Origin: Desulfobulbaceae bacterium
GTDB taxonomy: Bacteria; Desulfobacterota; Desulfobulbia; Desulfobulbales; SURF-16
Length of the DNA: 64,000 bases
Direction of reading: 5' to 3'
NCBI GenBank assembly: GCA_023230525.1
Contig: JALNXE010000004.1
Location: forward strand, 20,092 to 84,091
The position numbers and the translations under genes were made by a program. A model generated the notes under the pieces. It was not told the DNA's origin. It did not search any database and saw only the letters and a list, made by a program, of their open reading frames with translations. Positions 25,880 through 34,267 of this stretch are shown piece by piece (within the stretch, counting starts at the first letter, position 1; every line of letters starts with the position of its first letter).

Positions 25880-26968
25880 TTACCCGCCGAAACAGATGCC
25901 GATTTCCCGGGCGGTCAGCACCTTATCGCTGTCCAGCGGCACTTTTTTGCGGCTTTTTATGGCATCGGCCAGGGGAACGGAGCACATCTGGTCTCCTGAC
26001 AGGGCAACCATCTGATCATAACTTTCACTCTCCACCAGACGAACCGCGGTGGCGCCAAAGCGCAGGGCCAGCAGCCGGTCAAAGGTGGTGGGTGAGCCGC
26101 CGCGCTGCAGATGGCCGAGCACCAGGGACCTGGTGTCTTTCCCCGTCCGTTTATTGATTTCTTTGGCCACCCATTCGCCGATTCCCCCCAGCACCTTCTC
26201 GGACCGGCCGAGCTCACCATTGGCCTTATAAATGGTTTCCTGGTCGATGGCCCTTGCCCCTTCCGCCACGACAACGATGTCATAATGCTTGTCCAGCAGT
26301 TCATTGTCGTTGATCTTTTCACAGACTATATCGAGATCAAAGGGGATTTCCGGAATAAGGATCACATCGGCTCCGCCAGAGATGCCGGAATTCAAGGCGA
26401 TCCAGCCGGAATCCCGGCCCATGACCTCAACCACCATTACCCGGTCATGGGATTTGGCAGTTGAATGGAGTTTGTCCAGGGCCTCTGTTGCCGTGGAAAC
26501 AGCGGTATCAAAACCAAAGGTCAACTGCGTTGCCAGCAGATCATTATCAATGGTTTTCGGAACGCCGATAACCGGCATGCCTTTTTCTATGGCAAAGCGA
26601 TGGGCGATTTCCAGGCTGCCGTCTCCGCCAACCGCAATGTGGCATGAAAAATTCATGCGGAGGAAATTTCTCATGATCCGATCGGAAACGTCACGGATAT
26701 GGAACTCTCCGGCCAGGTTTTCAACAGGCATGGCAAAGGGATTTCCTTTATTGGTTGAACCCAGTATCGTTCCTCCGGTGGGGGTGATGTCCGCCACATC
26801 ATCAGGCCGCAATCTGACCAGTTCGTCCTTATCCAGCAGGCCGAGATATCCCTGGCGGCTGCCGTAAACCTCCCAGCCCCTGGAGTTGGAGGCCATGACA
26901 ACTGCATAGATGACGGCATTCAGGCCTGGTGCGTCTCCACCACCGGTTGAAATAACAATTTTTTTCAT
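25880..26968 (-). CDS. 6-phosphofructokinase
   Basis: A 362-residue PFK-family kinase beginning MKKIVISTGGGDAPGLNAVI. The IAVGGDGSL motif has Gly after GGD, the residue that favours ATP over pyrophosphate as phosphoryl donor. PKTIDNDLLATQLTFGFDTA and the VVEVMGRDSGWIAL block are in the expected order, and GHLQRGGSPTTFDRLLALRFG is near the C-terminus. It phosphorylates fructose-6-phosphate in glycolysis. It stands alone on the minus strand, divergent from the selenoprotein gene. Confidence 0.93.
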   Translation of the reverse strand: MKKIVISTGGGDAPGLNAVIYAVVMASNSRGWEVYGSRQGYLGLLDKDELVRLRPDDVADITPTGGTILGSTNKGNPFAMPVENLAGEFHIRDVSDRIMRNFLRMNFSCHIAVGGDGSLEIAHRFAIEKGMPVIGVPKTIDNDLLATQLTFGFDTAVSTATEALDKLHSTAKSHDRVMVVEVMGRDSGWIALNSGISGGADVILIPEIPFDLDIVCEKINDNELLDKHYDIVVVAEGARAIDQETIYKANGELGRSEKVLGGIGEWVAKEINKRTGKDTRSLVLGHLQRGGSPTTFDRLLALRFGATAVRLVESESYDQMVALSGDQMCSVPLADAIKSRKKVPLDSDKVLTAREIGICFGG

Positions 26969-27092
26969 CGCCTATCCCTGATTGATTGTTAAGAAAAAAA
27001 TATCCATCAATTTATTTCTGATTATAGAGGGTTAGATCCGCCCATGCAAACAATAGTCGCGGGTTTTTCATTTTTAGCCGGTGACCATTATA

Positions 27093-27121
27093 TTGACTTA
27101 TAGCGTTTTATTACTTATTAT
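27093..27121 (+). promoter_or_regulatory. Likely promoter of the HesB-like selenoprotein gene
   Basis: TTGACT (27093-27098) and TATTAT (27116-27121) are separated by 17 bp in an AT-rich 320-bp spacer. The transcript would have a leader of about 160 nt before the ATG at 27290. Confidence 0.6.
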
Positions 27122-27289
27122 TTGAATAAACATTACTATCTGATTTTTTTTCGAGTAAGGTGAAAAAAATTTGCGGCAGCTTTGCAAGTCTGAACAATGT
27201 TGTTTTTAAAAAAATTTAACCTGAAATTCTCAATTCGTCATTTTTAGATATTTCAACTCATTTTCAATTTTTCCAGGAGGTTTGCAATC

Positions 27290-27619
27290 ATGTTGAATGT
27301 TACAGCGTTGGCCATTAAAAATCTGAAAGCATATCTGGAGCAGAATAATATTGATTCTGCCATCCGGATTGCCTTGATGCAGGGTGGCTGATCCGGGCCA
27401 TCCCTTGGCTTGGCTCTGGATGAGCCAAAAAACACCGACAAGGTTTTTGATCAGGATAATTTAAAATTTCTGGTTGAATCAAGTTTACTGAACACCTGCG
27501 GCACCATCAAGGTTGATTTCATTGATGCCGGTCCACGATCAGGATTTGCCATTTCTTCCAGCATGCCGCTGGGCGGTGGTTCCTCCTGCGGATCATGCGG
27601 CAGCAGCTGCGGCACCTGA
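27290..27619 (+). CDS. HesB/IscA-like selenoprotein with in-frame UGA (Sec34)
   Basis: An AGGAGG Shine-Dalgarno and ATG at 27290 open a frame that meets TGA at 27389-27391 and continues without change to a second stop at 27617-27619, giving 109 residues. The UGA falls in LMQGGUSGPSLGLALDEP, exactly where A-type iron-sulfur carriers have the first conserved cysteine (GGCSG). The C-terminus is Cys-rich (GGGSSCGSCGSSCGT). HesB-like selenoproteins are an established family in bacterial selenoproteomes. Read as ordinary stops, the gene would be called as two broken pieces, which is how pipelines tend to lose it. No selenocysteine machinery (selA, selB, selC) is in this window. The natural role is unknown but related to Fe-S or sulfur transfer. 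Confidence 0.88.
27389..27420 (+). promoter_or_regulatory. Selenocysteine codon and bacterial SECIS-like stem-loop
   Basis: Directly after UGA (27389-27391), TCCGGGCCA (27392-27400) pairs with TGGCTCTGGA (27411-27420), leaving a single bulged U and a 10-nt loop. The position just 3' of the UGA and the bulged U fit bacterial SECIS elements, which recruit SelB. The loop can be redrawn smaller, so details are uncertain. Confidence 0.7.
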
Positions 27620-27631
27620 TGGTAGAATAAA

Positions 27632-27672
27632 AGCAAAAAAAAGCCTCGCCTTTGGCGGGGCTTTTTTTTTGC
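27632..27672. terminator. Strong rho-independent terminator
   Basis: AAGCCTCGCC (27641-27650) and GGCGGGGCTT (27654-27663) form a long stem with a TTT loop, flanked by an A-run on the left and nine Ts on the right. It could stop transcription in both directions and ends the selenoprotein transcript. Confidence 0.92.
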
Positions 27673-27816
27673 TTCCATCCTCCTTTATTTAGCAAAGCAC
27701 AACGGACTGCAGAAGAACAAAGGTGAACTGCCCAGCGGTTTTATTATTCTGGACGAAATTACTACTCTGCTCCCCACCAAACAGGCGGCGAAATAGATTA
27801 TTCGCTCTTTTGATTT

Positions 27817-28977
27817 ATGAAAATTCACGAATACCAGGCCAAGGAACTCTTCCGCCGCTACGCCATCCCAGTGCCCGAGGGCGGCGTGGCCGCCACGCTC
27901 GATGAGGCGTTGGCTGTCGCCGATACCCTGCCTGGCTATCCGCTGGTGATCAAGGCCCAGATCCATGCCGGGGGCCGGGGCAGGGCCGGCGGCGTGAAAT
28001 TTGCCGCCAACCGTGATGAGCTGCAGCGGCGGGCCTGCAAAATCCTCGGCATGACCCTGGTCACACCCCAGACCGGCCCGGAGGGTCGCCTGGTGCAAAG
28101 GGTGCTGGTCGAGCAGGCGGCGGACATCGGCCGGGAGCTCTATCTCTCGCTGCTGACGGACCGGGCCACCGCGTCAATTGTCATCATGGCAGGCTCCGCC
28201 GGCGGCATGGATATCGAGAAAACCGCCGCCACCATGCCGGACAAATTCATCAAGGTGCAGGTGAACCCCCTGCAGGGCCTGCAACCCCATCATATCCGCC
28301 AGGTATTGTTTGGTCTTGGTATCCCGCCGGACACCATGAAGCAGTGGCCGGCCCTGCTTGCCGCACTCTATCGTCTTTTTGTGGAAAACGATTGCTTGCT
28401 TGTCGAGATTAATCCGCTGATCATTACCGGCGCAGGGTCACCCCTGGCGGTGGACGCCAAGATTGAGCTGGACGACAACGCCCTTTTCCGTCATGCTGAT
28501 CTGCTGACATATCGCGACCTTCATGAAGAGGACCCGCTTGAAACCAGGGCCAGGGAATATAACCTCAACTATATCAGGCTCTCGGGCAATGTCGGCGTTA
28601 TGGTAAATGGGGCGGGACTTGCCATGGCAACCATGGACATCATTAAAAAAGCCGGGGCCGAGCCGGCCAATTTCCTGGATGTGGGGGGCGGGACCACCGC
28701 GGAGATGGTGGAAAAAGGCTTTGCGATCATTTTAAGCGATCAGAACGTGACGGGGATACTGGTTAATATCTTCGGCGGCATCCTCCGCTGTGACGTTCTG
28801 GCCCGCGGCATCGTTGAAGCGGCGAACAAGTGCGGGATTAGCGTGCCGTTGCTGATCCGCATGGAAGGCACCAATGTGGAACAGGGCCGGAAAATTCTCG
28901 CCGACTCCGGACTGCCGCTGATAACCGCTGTGGATCTGGCCGATGCCGCGGCCAAGGTGGCGGAGATGGTTGCATGA
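27817..28977 (+). CDS. sucC: Succinyl-CoA synthetase (ADP-forming) beta subunit
   Basis: A 386-residue ATP-grasp protein. MKIHEYQAKELFRRYAIPVPEG is the family start, KAQIHAGGRGRAGGVKFA the ATP-binding loop, and NIFGGILRCDVLARGIVEA the C-terminal subunit-interface block. With SucD it makes ATP from succinyl-CoA, or runs in reverse. The stop overlaps the sucD start by 4 bp. The 140-bp upstream spacer holds only the end of the preceding terminator and no gene. Confidence 0.96.
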   Translation: MKIHEYQAKELFRRYAIPVPEGGVAATLDEALAVADTLPGYPLVIKAQIHAGGRGRAGGVKFAANRDELQRRACKILGMTLVTPQTGPEGRLVQRVLVEQAADIGRELYLSLLTDRATASIVIMAGSAGGMDIEKTAATMPDKFIKVQVNPLQGLQPHHIRQVLFGLGIPPDTMKQWPALLAALYRLFVENDCLLVEINPLIITGAGSPLAVDAKIELDDNALFRHADLLTYRDLHEEDPLETRAREYNLNYIRLSGNVGVMVNGAGLAMATMDIIKKAGAEPANFLDVGGGTTAEMVEKGFAIILSDQNVTGILVNIFGGILRCDVLARGIVEAANKCGISVPLLIRMEGTNVEQGRKILADSGLPLITAVDLADAAAKVAEMVA

Positions 28978-29852
28978 GCATATTTGTCGATCAGTCAACC
29001 CGTCTTATCGTGCAGGGCATCACCGGCAGGGAAGGGCGGTTTCATACCCGGCAGTGCCTGGACTACGGCACAAAGATCGTGGCCGGCGTCACTCCGGGCA
29101 AGGGCGGCACTGAGGTGAGCGGCATTCCGGTTTTTAACACGGTGCGGGAGGCGGTTGCCCGCACGGAGGCCAATACCAGCATGATTTTCGTGCCTCCGGC
29201 CTTTGCCGCGGACGCCATCTGCGAGGCGGCTGATGCCGGGGTGCAGCTCATCATCTGCATCACCGAGGGTATCCCGCTGCTTGACGTGCTCAAGGTGAAA
29301 CATTACCTGACCCTGACCCAAACCCGGCTCATCGGCCCCAATTGTCCGGGCATCATCAGCCCCGGCCTGTGCAAGGCGGGCATCATGCCAGGAGCGATCC
29401 ACCTGCCGGGAGGCTCCATCGGCGTGGTCTCCCGTTCCGGCACCCTGACCTATGAGGTGGTGCACCAGCTGACCCGCCAGGGCATCGGCCAGACCACCTG
29501 CATCGGCATCGGCGGCGATCCGGTGGCCGGCACCTCCTTTATTGACTGCCTGGCCGCGTTTGAGCGGGATGCGGCAACCAGGGGCATGGTCATGGTCGGG
29601 GAAATCGGCGGCAGTGCCGAGGAGGATGCCGCGGTATATGTGCAGCAAAATGTGACAAAACCCGTGGTGGGATTTGTCGCCGGACTCACCGCCCCGCCGG
29701 GCCGCAGGATGGGCCATGCCGGCGCCATTGTCAGCGGCGGCAGCGGCACAGCCCAGGGGAAAATCGCCGCCATGCGTGCCGGCGGCCTCCATGTCTGTGA
29801 GGATCTGGGCCGACTGGGGGAATTCTGCAAGGAAATTTTCAGCCAAACATAG
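28974..29852 (+). CDS. sucD: Succinyl-CoA synthetase alpha subunit
   Basis: A 292-residue protein. QGITGREGRFHTRQCLDYG is the CoA-binding start. The phosphorylated histidine lies in GHAGAIVSGGSGTAQGK, and GPNCPGIISPG is the family's CoA loop. It forms the catalytic complex with SucC. Downstream lies a decayed fragment of a sodium-pump decarboxylase subunit, then the tRNA-Leu where the conjugative element begins. Confidence 0.96.
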   Translation: MSIFVDQSTRLIVQGITGREGRFHTRQCLDYGTKIVAGVTPGKGGTEVSGIPVFNTVREAVARTEANTSMIFVPPAFAADAICEAADAGVQLIICITEGIPLLDVLKVKHYLTLTQTRLIGPNCPGIISPGLCKAGIMPGAIHLPGGSIGVVSRSGTLTYEVVHQLTRQGIGQTTCIGIGGDPVAGTSFIDCLAAFERDAATRGMVMVGEIGGSAEEDAAVYVQQNVTKPVVGFVAGLTAPPGRRMGHAGAIVSGGSGTAQGKIAAMRAGGLHVCEDLGRLGEFCKEIFSQT

Positions 29853-29960
29853 CAATTTCCTGCTGCTGCATGCCATGGCCCCAACGTGACCGGCGTTATC
29901 GGCTCCGCCATTGCCGCCGGTGTTCTCTGGTCGGCCCTGGGCAAGTTTCAGCAATTTATC
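29853..29960 (+). pseudogene. Remnant of a sodium-translocating decarboxylase beta subunit (OadB/MmdB type)
   Basis: Reading SNFLLLHAM and then, after restoring one base in the run near 29878, GPNVTGVIGSAIAAGVL reproduces the C-terminal end of the OadB/GcdB/MmdB family. No upstream part of such a gene is present. The stretch is non-coding as it stands (TGA at 29887). It suggests that sucCD once stood near a membrane decarboxylase of the methylmalonyl-CoA/oxaloacetate group, later deleted. Confidence 0.55.
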
Positions 29961-30019
29961 TCCATCATTTGCCGCTTGCCAACCTGCCTGCAATATGCTA
30001 AAAATGCTTTCAAAATTAT

Positions 30020-30108
30020 GCCCGGATGGCGGAATAGGTAGACGCAAGGGACTTAAAATCCCTCGATCCTTAGTGATTGTGCGAGTTCGATTCTCGCTCC
30101 GGGCACCA
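30020..30108 (+). tRNA. tRNA-Leu (anticodon UAA)
   Basis: The acceptor stem GCCCGG pairs with CCGGGC, followed by A and an encoded CCA. The anticodon loop is CTTAAAA (anticodon TAA, Leu). A long variable arm (class II tRNA) and the T-arm GTTCGATTC are present. The integrase of the mobile element starts about 150 bp downstream, so the 3' end of this gene is the probable attachment site. Confidence 0.95.
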
Positions 30109-30113
30109 CAAAT

Positions 30114-30157
30114 AAAAGGCTTTACCCTAATAAATAAAGGGTTTAAGCCTTTTTTTC
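30114..30157 (+). terminator. Terminator after tRNA-Leu
   Basis: AGGCTTTACCCT (30117-30128) pairs with AGGGTTTAAGCCT (30138-30150), allowing one mismatch or bulge, and is followed by a run of Ts. Confidence 0.8.
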
Positions 30158-30180
30158 TTTTCTGGTCCCCTAATATTTCT

Positions 30181-30210
30181 TTGACTTATTCTGATTTATG
30201 ATGCTATTAT
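30181..30210 (+). promoter_or_regulatory. Likely integrase promoter
   Basis: TTGACT (30181-30186) and TATTAT (30205-30210) with an 18-bp spacer. It would start transcription just before the integrase gene. Confidence 0.55.
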
Positions 30211-30258
30211 TTGCTCTATTGAGTGGAACAAAAATGGAACAAAAATAAAGCGGAAATC

Positions 30259-31311
30259 ATGGCCAGAATCATCGCCAGAAAAGGCAAGAAGAAAACCACA
30301 TTTACCGTCACTGTTCGCGTTAAAGGCTATGAATCTGTAAGCCGCACCTTCGACACGAAAGGAGAGGCACGCACATGGGCTGCGGAAGTGGAATCGGAAA
30401 TGAAAGGGCGCCGGTTTAAAGACCCCCGCCGCGCAAATCTAACATTCGAAGATGTCTTGACCCGTTACCTTGAGACGGTAACAATCAAGAAAGCCCGCAC
30501 CACACAAGAGCGGGAGCGGCGAATTGCCAAAGTTCTCAAACTTAACATCGGTGGGGATACACTGCTCCCTGACATAACCCCATCGGTTGTCGCAAACTAC
30601 AGGGATAAACGGCTCACTACAGTCTCTTCGTACGCAGTGCGCCTGGAGCTGGCCCTTCTTTCCCATCTTTTCAAAAAGGCACACAAAGAATGGGAATTAC
30701 CTATCGAAAATCCGGTCGACGCCATTGAGCGCCCGAAGGTGCCGAAAGGCAGGATAATTTTCCTTAAAGAGGAAGAAGCCGTGAGGCTGTTGAAGGCTTG
30801 CCGGACCAGCAAGAATAAAATGCTCTATCCCTATGTCTTGGTTTTACTTCACAGCGCCATGCGACCAAGTGAAGCCGCTGGTCTGCGCTGGAATCAGATT
30901 GATATGGCCAGCCGGTCTCTGACTCTCTATATCACCAAAAACGAACCACGTACCGTCCCCCTGACAAAGGCCGTCGTCGCTGCACTTCAGGAGATCAAAA
31001 ACGAAAATGGAGACAATGAATTTGTTTTTTTAAAAGGGGAAGGGAAGAGCGAGCAGGCCCGAAACATTCCGTCTTCCAGATTCAGGCCCGCGTTTGACAA
31101 GGCTCGCGCCCGAGCAGGATTAGAGACACTGCACATGCACGACCTACGCCATACAGCCGCCAGCCACATGTTGATGGCAGGCACTGACCTTCGTACCTTG
31201 GCGGCTATCCTCGGACACAGCACCCTGCAGATGGTACTGCGTTATACCCATCTACTCGATGAACATAAGCTTAACGCCGTAGATCGCATAAGCTCCTTCG
31301 GTATTAAATGA
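30259..31311 (+). CDS. Tyrosine recombinase / integrase of the conjugative element
   Basis: A 350-residue phage-type integrase. The N-terminus holds an AP2-like arm domain (TFTVTVRVKGYESVSRTF), then a core-binding domain. The catalytic domain carries Arg in HSAMRPSEAAGLRW, HDLRHTAASHM and LGHSTLQMVLRYTHL with the nucleophilic Tyr. I choose the ATG at 30259; an in-frame GTG at 30223 would be nearly leaderless from the predicted promoter and adds a lysine-rich stretch with a repeated TGGAACAAAAA. It would catalyse insertion at the adjacent tRNA-Leu. The matching right attachment site is outside the window. Confidence 0.93.
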   Translation: MARIIARKGKKKTTFTVTVRVKGYESVSRTFDTKGEARTWAAEVESEMKGRRFKDPRRANLTFEDVLTRYLETVTIKKARTTQERERRIAKVLKLNIGGDTLLPDITPSVVANYRDKRLTTVSSYAVRLELALLSHLFKKAHKEWELPIENPVDAIERPKVPKGRIIFLKEEEAVRLLKACRTSKNKMLYPYVLVLLHSAMRPSEAAGLRWNQIDMASRSLTLYITKNEPRTVPLTKAVVAALQEIKNENGDNEFVFLKGEGKSEQARNIPSSRFRPAFDKARARAGLETLHMHDLRHTAASHMLMAGTDLRTLAAILGHSTLQMVLRYTHLLDEHKLNAVDRISSFGIK

Positions 31312-31326
31312 GCCTTGCCGGAGCGG

Positions 31327-31599
31327 TTATTTTGCGGCATCCGCCAGCTTGCTGCCGGCCTTGAACTTGACCACCTTCTTGGCGGCAATCTTGATTTTCT
31401 TGCCGGTCTGAGGATTGCGTCCTTCGCGGGCGGCCCGTTCGGTAACTGAGAATGTACCGAAACCGATCAATGTCACCTTGTCGTCTGCCGCCACGGCATC
31501 GCTGATTGCCGCGAGTACGCTGTCCAAAGCCTTCTCGGCGGCTGCTTTGCTCAAACCACAACTCTTTGCCACTTTTTCGACCAGTTCACCTTTGTTCAT
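31327..31599 (-). CDS. HU-family DNA-binding protein
   Basis: A 90-residue HU protein (MNKGELVEKVAKSCGLSKAA, then GFGTFSVTERAAREGRNPQTG). The C-terminal lysines and the RNPQTG arm are typical of HU-beta. It ends 16 bp from the integrase stop and points toward it. Inside a conjugative element such a protein may bend DNA for integration or relaxosome assembly. A GGAGG stands close before the ATG. Confidence 0.95.
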   Translation of the reverse strand: MNKGELVEKVAKSCGLSKAAAEKALDSVLAAISDAVAADDKVTLIGFGTFSVTERAAREGRNPQTGKKIKIAAKKVVKFKAGSKLADAAK

Positions 31600-31686
31600 G
31601 CGCCCTCCTGTCTGAATTTGTTAGATGTTTTCATCTGAAAAACCGTACCATTGCTCAGATAGCAAAACCATCTCGCTCTTGCAAGA

Positions 31687-32037
31687 TTATTCTGCATCGG
31701 CTCCTTGGCCTGTTTTCATGAATTCGCTGATTTCACGGGGCGTGTAATAACGAAACCGTATCCGCTTGCTGAGCTTGGACGTGTAGTCGGAAAAGGCCAT
31801 GACAATTTCCCGGCCTTCCGTCATCAACTCTTCGCCCTCCTCGTGGGAGATGCCGTCCATCTCGCCGAGTCTTGCCTTGAAATGGGCATAGGCCATGTCG
31901 AACTGGCGCAGGATGTTGAAGAGCGTTGAACCCAGCGGTGAATTGATCTTCAGGACCCGGGAACCCCGCTCCTTGACCATATTGATCTTCTTTTCCTGGA
32001 TCTCCTGCCAGGTTGGCCTGATATCTTTTTTCTCCAT
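31687..32037 (-). CDS. Unknown protein of the transfer operon
   Basis: A 116-residue charged protein. The ATG at 32037 (MEKKDIRPTWQEIQEKKINM) has AAGGAG about 6 nt upstream and is preferred over a longer frame starting at 32112 inside the neighbouring gene. Helical content is high (FNILRQFDMAYAHFKARLGE); no signal peptide or membrane segment. It lies 19 bp after the membrane protein gene on the same strand, so it belongs to the transfer operon. I do not recognise the family. Confidence 0.6.
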   Translation of the reverse strand: MEKKDIRPTWQEIQEKKINMVKERGSRVLKINSPLGSTLFNILRQFDMAYAHFKARLGEMDGISHEEGEELMTEGREIVMAFSDYTSKLSKRIRFRYYTPREISEFMKTGQGADAE

Positions 32038-32056
32038 CGTCTTCTCCTTCACGTAG

Positions 32057-32773
32057 TTATGCGGAAATACGCTTCGCGTTTCTCTTGAGCCGGCGCCGTT
32101 GCCAGAGATCAAGGAAATACACCGATCCGTACGGGAAAATGGCCGCCGCCATCATGAGCATGGCGCTCTCGGCGGCCACCGGCAGCAGATGCGGCTTGAT
32201 CTCGAAGAACCCGTAATATATTTTCTCCGCCCTGGACCCACAGTGAGCGGCCACCTTCCAGATATTTTCCGGGGTACTGACTCGAAACAGGACGAGATAC
32301 ACCACATAAACCAGAAAGGCCTTGAGCAGCAGGGACATGGCCCGGCCCATAAGCAGGGCGTTGATGCCCTTGCGGGTGATGTTGCCGACATAGTAGCGGC
32401 TGATGTAGCAGCACATTGCGGTGTTGATGATCAGGGCGAGATAGGGGATGGCCCCGAACAGGATATGGCTCATGGTATCGAGTCGCTGGAAGACAAAGGG
32501 GAAGAGATAGAAATGAAAAACCGGAAAGAGCAGCACCAGGGCCAGCCCCTCGTGAAAGCCGCTTTTTACACCGATTTTGAAGAAATCAAGAGTTCGTTCC
32601 AGAGTGAGGAACTCAGCCGGGATATTCTGGCCCTTGCTCTCGATCACATAAAACTGCTGGATCTCTGAGATGGCGCTAAGCAGGTCCTTCGGCTTATAGA
32701 TCCTGCCGTTATCAGTGGTGATGATCTGGGCGTTGGTATCGTTTTGTCCTCTGCTTTCTCTGCCGGTCGCCAT
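32057..32773 (-). CDS. Polytopic membrane protein of the transfer operon
   Basis: A 238-residue protein with about five transmembrane stretches (ALVLLFPVFHFYLFPFVF, ILFGAIPYLALIINTAMCCY, AFLVYVVYLVLF, SAMLMMAAAIFPYGSVYFL among them) and a basic C-terminal tail (RRRLKRNAKR). It starts 6 bp after the HD-domain gene, so the two are coupled. The position next to a coupling protein suggests a mating-channel or coupling accessory role. No named family recognised. Confidence 0.6.
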   Translation of the reverse strand: MATGRESRGQNDTNAQIITTDNGRIYKPKDLLSAISEIQQFYVIESKGQNIPAEFLTLERTLDFFKIGVKSGFHEGLALVLLFPVFHFYLFPFVFQRLDTMSHILFGAIPYLALIINTAMCCYISRYYVGNITRKGINALLMGRAMSLLLKAFLVYVVYLVLFRVSTPENIWKVAAHCGSRAEKIYYGFFEIKPHLLPVAAESAMLMMAAAIFPYGSVYFLDLWQRRRLKRNAKRISA

Positions 32774-32779
32774 GAAATA

Positions 32780-34267
32780 TCACTCAGCTTCGTTATCAAG
32801 AAAAGGACTGACTTTCTGGATATCCCGCAACATCGTGGGTTTGGCCTGCTCCATCTCGGCAATGGAGCCGAAGGCCTCGGCATGAAACGGGGTGTAATAG
32901 CCCTTGACGTTCTTGCCGATTTTTTTGGTGACGGTAAAGTATCCGCCAAAGAAATTGTCCTTGATCAGGCCCCTGGCGATCACGTCATGTTCACCACGCA
33001 GGTGATGGACAATGGTGAACAGCACCTGCCGCATGGTTGGATCATTCTGGGCCATGGTGGCTATTTCCATGCATCCTGCCCGCTCCGCCTGCTTTCTGGC
33101 CACTTCCTCAAGTACCTTGACCTGAAAATAGACAATGCCGTCCGGCATGGAGAAGGCCAGGAATCTGCGTCCGAACATCTTGTTGATGAATGGTTTCAGC
33201 TCATCCAGAAAGAGGGTGGCATCGAACCAGGCCGAGATATCCAGCAGTTTCGGGACCTCGGGGGCATCCTTCCCCTGTCCGGCAACGCCACTCTCACCAA
33301 AAATATCCGCCTGGGCCTGCCAGGCTGCGGCTGCTTTATCCGTAGTGTCCTGTCGGGTTGGTTTTGGTGCTGAAGGGGCTGCCACTGCTTCGTCATTGTC
33401 CACATCTTGCCGCTGAATCAATGCCTCAGGGCCTTTTTGCAGGATTGATTCCGTGACGCTCTCCTGCCGGGCAACAACTTCTTCCAGCTCTTTTTGTCTG
33501 GCGAGCTGGTCGGCTTTTTTAAGCGTTTTGCCGAGCAATCCCTCGGGCATCTTATGATGCAGTTTGATGGCCCGCAGGATTTCCTCCTTTTTGGCCAGAT
33601 CCTTGAAGCCGGCAATCCCGGCCAAAGGTCGTCCCGCGGCCAGGGGGTGCTCGCCCAGGGAATAGAGATAGCCGCGCATGGATTCGAGTTTCCCCAAGTC
33701 ATGGGCCAGGGCGGCCACCATGGTGTCGGGGATCACATGCCAGGCCTCGCTGGCCGAGAGCAGCCGCACCACCTGTTCGGCCACGTTCAGGGAGTGGTCA
33801 AGCAGGGTCGTTTTGGCTAGGATCCGGTAAGTGTTTTCATCCCAACTCCCCTCCACATCGCCGCTCATATTGACCACAGACGGGCAATGGCCTTCCCGGT
33901 CGAGCATCTGCAGAATCCGGCCACACACCGCCTTGTGCAGGGGAAATTTCGCAAACCAGGCCCACTGCCTGATATTCTCCATGAAGGCCGCAGCCCGTGG
34001 ATGGCGAAGATCAAGGGATTCCTCTTGCACGGCGATGAGCTGGTCATCCCGCCACAGGGGGGCAAGTTCCGAGATATGGATTGTCTTGGCGCCCTCCTTG
34101 GTCCACAGGGCCGACAGATCGCGCAGTGAGATCTCCCGCACCACTGGTCCCTTTTTCTTGCCACCTGCTAACACGACAATCGCAACCAACGCCAGCAATC
34201 CCGCCATCCCGAGCAACAGGCGGCTCCAGGTGATCGCTTCCAGCCAGTGCTCAAGCCCAGGCATCAA
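32780..34267 (-). CDS. Membrane-anchored HD-domain conjugation protein, possible MobH-type relaxase
   Basis: A 495-residue protein. One transmembrane helix lies near the N-terminus (LLLGMAGLLALVAIVVLAGG). Residues about 145-245 form an HD domain: LLDHSLNVAEQVV, AALAHDLGKLES, GEHPLAAG and IKLHHKMP give the His/Asp metal ligands. A linker rich in Ala and Gln follows, then a C-terminal domain (WFDATLFLDELKPFINKMF). MobH relaxases of SXT-type elements contain an HD domain and sit beside the coupling protein gene, as here. The N-terminal membrane anchor is unusual for a relaxase, so a coupling or regulatory HD protein is the alternative. It overlaps the coupling-protein stop by 4 bp. Confidence 0.55.
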   Translation of the reverse strand: MMPGLEHWLEAITWSRLLLGMAGLLALVAIVVLAGGKKKGPVVREISLRDLSALWTKEGAKTIHISELAPLWRDDQLIAVQEESLDLRHPRAAAFMENIRQWAWFAKFPLHKAVCGRILQMLDREGHCPSVVNMSGDVEGSWDENTYRILAKTTLLDHSLNVAEQVVRLLSASEAWHVIPDTMVAALAHDLGKLESMRGYLYSLGEHPLAAGRPLAGIAGFKDLAKKEEILRAIKLHHKMPEGLLGKTLKKADQLARQKELEEVVARQESVTESILQKGPEALIQRQDVDNDEAVAAPSAPKPTRQDTTDKAAAAWQAQADIFGESGVAGQGKDAPEVPKLLDISAWFDATLFLDELKPFINKMFGRRFLAFSMPDGIVYFQVKVLEEVARKQAERAGCMEIATMAQNDPTMRQVLFTIVHHLRGEHDVIARGLIKDNFFGGYFTVTKKIGKNVKGYYTPFHAEAFGSIAEMEQAKPTMLRDIQKVSPFLDNEAE

